A stretch of 64,000 bases of DNA from Apostichopus japonicus. Lineage: Eukaryota; Echinodermata; Holothuroidea; Aspidochirotida; Stichopodidae. Shown here one piece after another: positions 61,980 through 64,000 of this stretch. Both the position numbers and the translations under genes were made by a program. The notes beneath the pieces were generated by a model. It searched no databases, had not been told where the DNA came from, and saw nothing but the letters and a program-made list of their open reading frames with translations. The DNA is taken from assembly GCF_037975245.1 (NCBI RefSeq), contig NC_092567.1:14462876-14526875 (forward strand), read 5' to 3'. The number at the start of each line of letters is the position of its first letter. Positions within the stretch are counted from its first letter, which is position 1.

Positions 61980-64000
61980 CAAAGTATCTCTTTCGAGATC
62001 CGGCTTTAGGAATCACAAATGATTTTCGAGTTGGTTAGCATCATGTTTGATCTCTGGAGTAAGGCAAAATATGTCACCAAAACAGAACTAGTATTGTTCG
62101 ATACAGGTGACAAACGCCTACAGTGAAATTACGACCTACCTTACAAGTTTAGAACCTCTGGACATACAATCAGCGTCCATGGCCTAGTTGGTTAGGGTGT
62201 CCGCGTACAAAGGAGGCCAGGGTTCGAATCCCGGTGGAGGCTGGAAGTTTTTTCACTGTTCTGGATTTTCCTTCTCATTACGTTTTCATTTATATATATA
62301 TATATATATGTATATACATATTTATATGTGTGTATTTATCAATATGGCTACGATCATAGTCACCTTGTAGGCAGAGTGTAAGTGAAGTGGGCAGTGGGCG
62401 TCCTATTATATAGTTAACATAATTACAATTAGATTGATACACCTAGGAAAGCTGTCATCCTTGGCCCTGGATGTTAAACATATTAATGAAGATGTTATGT
62501 TCAGAACAGTAAAGTGTTCAAATGGAGCGATCATTTCTGTTGGCCCCTTTACATCTCTAGAATAAAAAATAATGACAGAATTCAGTCTGCAACAACAATA
62601 GAAAACTAATTAAACAGCGCTTGTTAAGTTAATTAGACAACTCGGCAGTTACACGTGTTGTTGAAAATATTTCAATGATTTGAAACAGGTGTCTTTGACT
62701 CTGGACTCTTCTGCATAAGCATAAGTCCATGTATTCTGAACTCAGCGCAATAATGATTGCAAAATCGATACGTTTTCTAAAAAAGTCATTTTATCAGGCT
62801 ATTACTTAATAAAGTGTCTAGCTTTGTGAGTTTTAAGTAATGGTTGCTTGGAAATCGTCATCTGCGAAAAGGGCTGATTGCATTAACTGTTGATTTCAAG
62901 CGTTGGAACAGTCTTGAGGCAAACTGCTAACCACAAACTAAAATGGCTTAACTAACCTCTGCAAATGTTCTTATTGGTTTAAGGGTCATGCTGCAAAAAG
63001 TTTCTCTGCTGTCACCTTGTGACATAACAATGTTATGTCACCTTGTGACATAACAATGGTTTAACCATAAGCTTTCTGGGCCCTGCTCTTTTGTGCTATC
63101 ATTGTACCTCTAAGCGGTATAAATAGTATATTATATTCCTTTCTCTATGTTCTTTTTCTTTCTTATTGAATGTCATTTATAACTTGTCAGAAAACTGTAA
63201 CCCCTTGTTTGGTTTTTTAATTTCTTTAAAACAAGAGAGAAATCTGAATTAAGAGTATATAAAGTGATACATGTATCATATAGTTCATTGAAGGTGTAAA
63301 TTGAGACTGCAGGTTAATGTGCAAGGATGTGTTCAATCCCTGACTGGAGGATTCGGTACCGACATGACTGACCGACTAGAACTGAGTAGTGTTCTGTCAA
63401 GATTAAATGTTCCCAACCGATTCAGCCTATCTGCTCTCTTTAGCGTGCACAACTGCAGCAGTGTTTCATGTGTCCTTCCGATGTTAGCATATTCAGGCCT
63501 TAAATACCCATGACTGGATACAGAAACATATTCAAATCTGGTAGAGCAAAGGACAAGACCTGATGTTGTGAATATTGGTCTTTATTTGACCTTTAACCTT
63601 CAGGGATTGCCACCAGCTAAGAGATGGATATCTCAGTTATTAGAATATATGAAATTAAGTTCAAGTCTGCTCAACTTCCATGCCAAGTTTAAGATCCTCC
63701 CAAACTACTACTTGGTGGCCCATCAATGCCATTTCAAGTTAATGACAGACAGTTTTCGTTAAAAAAAAGGAATCCTTTTACCTCTGACTTCTGTGAGGTT
63801 CTGTAAAAGCATTTAGAGGTACCATTCTGTGATTCATGAAAATATCCAGGGTTTATATCCCCTTAAAACATATTTATTATCCCATGGGAGGCCGTCAGTG
63901 CCTAATCTGCCATAGGCAATACCACTTTAGACACCTGCTTGTCCAATGTGGGCCTATTACTCAAGTTTTGTTTCAACATTAAGTAACTTTTAACTAGCCG
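61191..64000 (+). other. intron running to the window end
   Basis: It contains (TTTG/TTTA)n at 61312-61346, AT microsatellites at 61915-61979 and 62290-62330, a tRNA-like SINE (62173-62282) and a 20-bp direct repeat CACCTTGTGACATAACAATG at about 63016 and 63039. A frame near 63604 with a good acceptor does not resemble SAM3 and has no donor. No further exon is recognised. Confidence 0.7.
62173..62282 (+). mobile_element. tRNA-like SINE or tRNA pseudogene
   Basis: GCGTCCA (62173) pairs with TGGAGGC (62235-62241) as an acceptor stem with one mismatch. An A box (TGGCCTAGTTGG) and a B box (GGTTCGAATCC) are present. The anticodon arm around GTCCGCGTACAAAGGAGG does not pair, so it is not a working tRNA gene. 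A short unrelated tail (TTTTTTCACTGTTCTGGA) follows. AT microsatellites lie on both sides. Confidence 0.78.

Noticed and set aside
62173-62242. Considered a functional tRNA gene
   Set aside because: The anticodon arm does not pair, and the tail and context fit a SINE or tRNA pseudogene.
63604-63762. Frame after a good acceptor, GLPPAKRWISQLLEYMKLSS, considered as the SAM3 start
   Set aside because: SAM3 of liprin-beta is highly conserved (KWTNHRVMEWL, YAPNLRGSG) and this shares only a Trp and a loose helix pattern; it runs to a stop with no donor.

Overview
This is a 64 kb piece of an animal nuclear genome, AT-rich and dominated by introns. I read it as a marine deuterostome invertebrate, most likely an echinoderm such as a sea cucumber. 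That guess rests on the spliceosomal GT-AG gene structure, the intron sizes and the style of the SINE tails (AAGCGCTTTGAG followed by GCTATATAA); the species is not proven. There are no bacterial genes or operons. Most long open frames are either non-coding tandem repeats with a period divisible by 3 or short chance frames in introns.

The window holds the middle of one gene on the + strand: liprin-beta (PPFIBP1/PPFIBP2 family), a scaffold with an N-terminal coiled coil and three C-terminal SAM domains. I could place 17 core coding exons (1838-59957) whose splice phases all agree. Together they give about 676 residues: the N-terminal conserved block, the coiled coil, a Ser-rich disordered linker with the GKLRRS and RLGWS motifs, SAM1 and SAM2. 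The first coding exon(s), SAM3 and the C-terminus lie outside the window.

Beyond the core exons there are phase-compatible candidates for alternative exons. Three symmetric cassettes (47351-47407, 48068-48121, 50513-50590) lie in the linker just before SAM1. An ATG-containing exon at 52709-52795 fits only with a second acceptor 65 bp upstream of the SAM1 exon (56262). A 48-nt exon (61143-61190) lies between SAM2 and SAM3, and a weaker 33-nt microexon (30331-30363) lies in the coiled-coil region.

The introns carry many minisatellites, about 14 kb or over 20% of the window. Their periods are 43, 85, 54, 101, 66, 172, 21 and 33 bp plus several irregular or G-rich arrays; two large arrays show three-unit higher-order structure. 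Transposable elements include two hAT-like elements with near-perfect 8-bp target duplications (20284-20665, 43365-44958), an element with an 11-bp duplication (21899-22262), a 128-bp-arm foldback element (2280-3508), a complete tRNA-derived SINE (21471-21774), a tRNA-like SINE (62173-62282), a SINE tail (1717-1796), and three copies of a motif that resembles a degraded hammerhead ribozyme on the minus strand.
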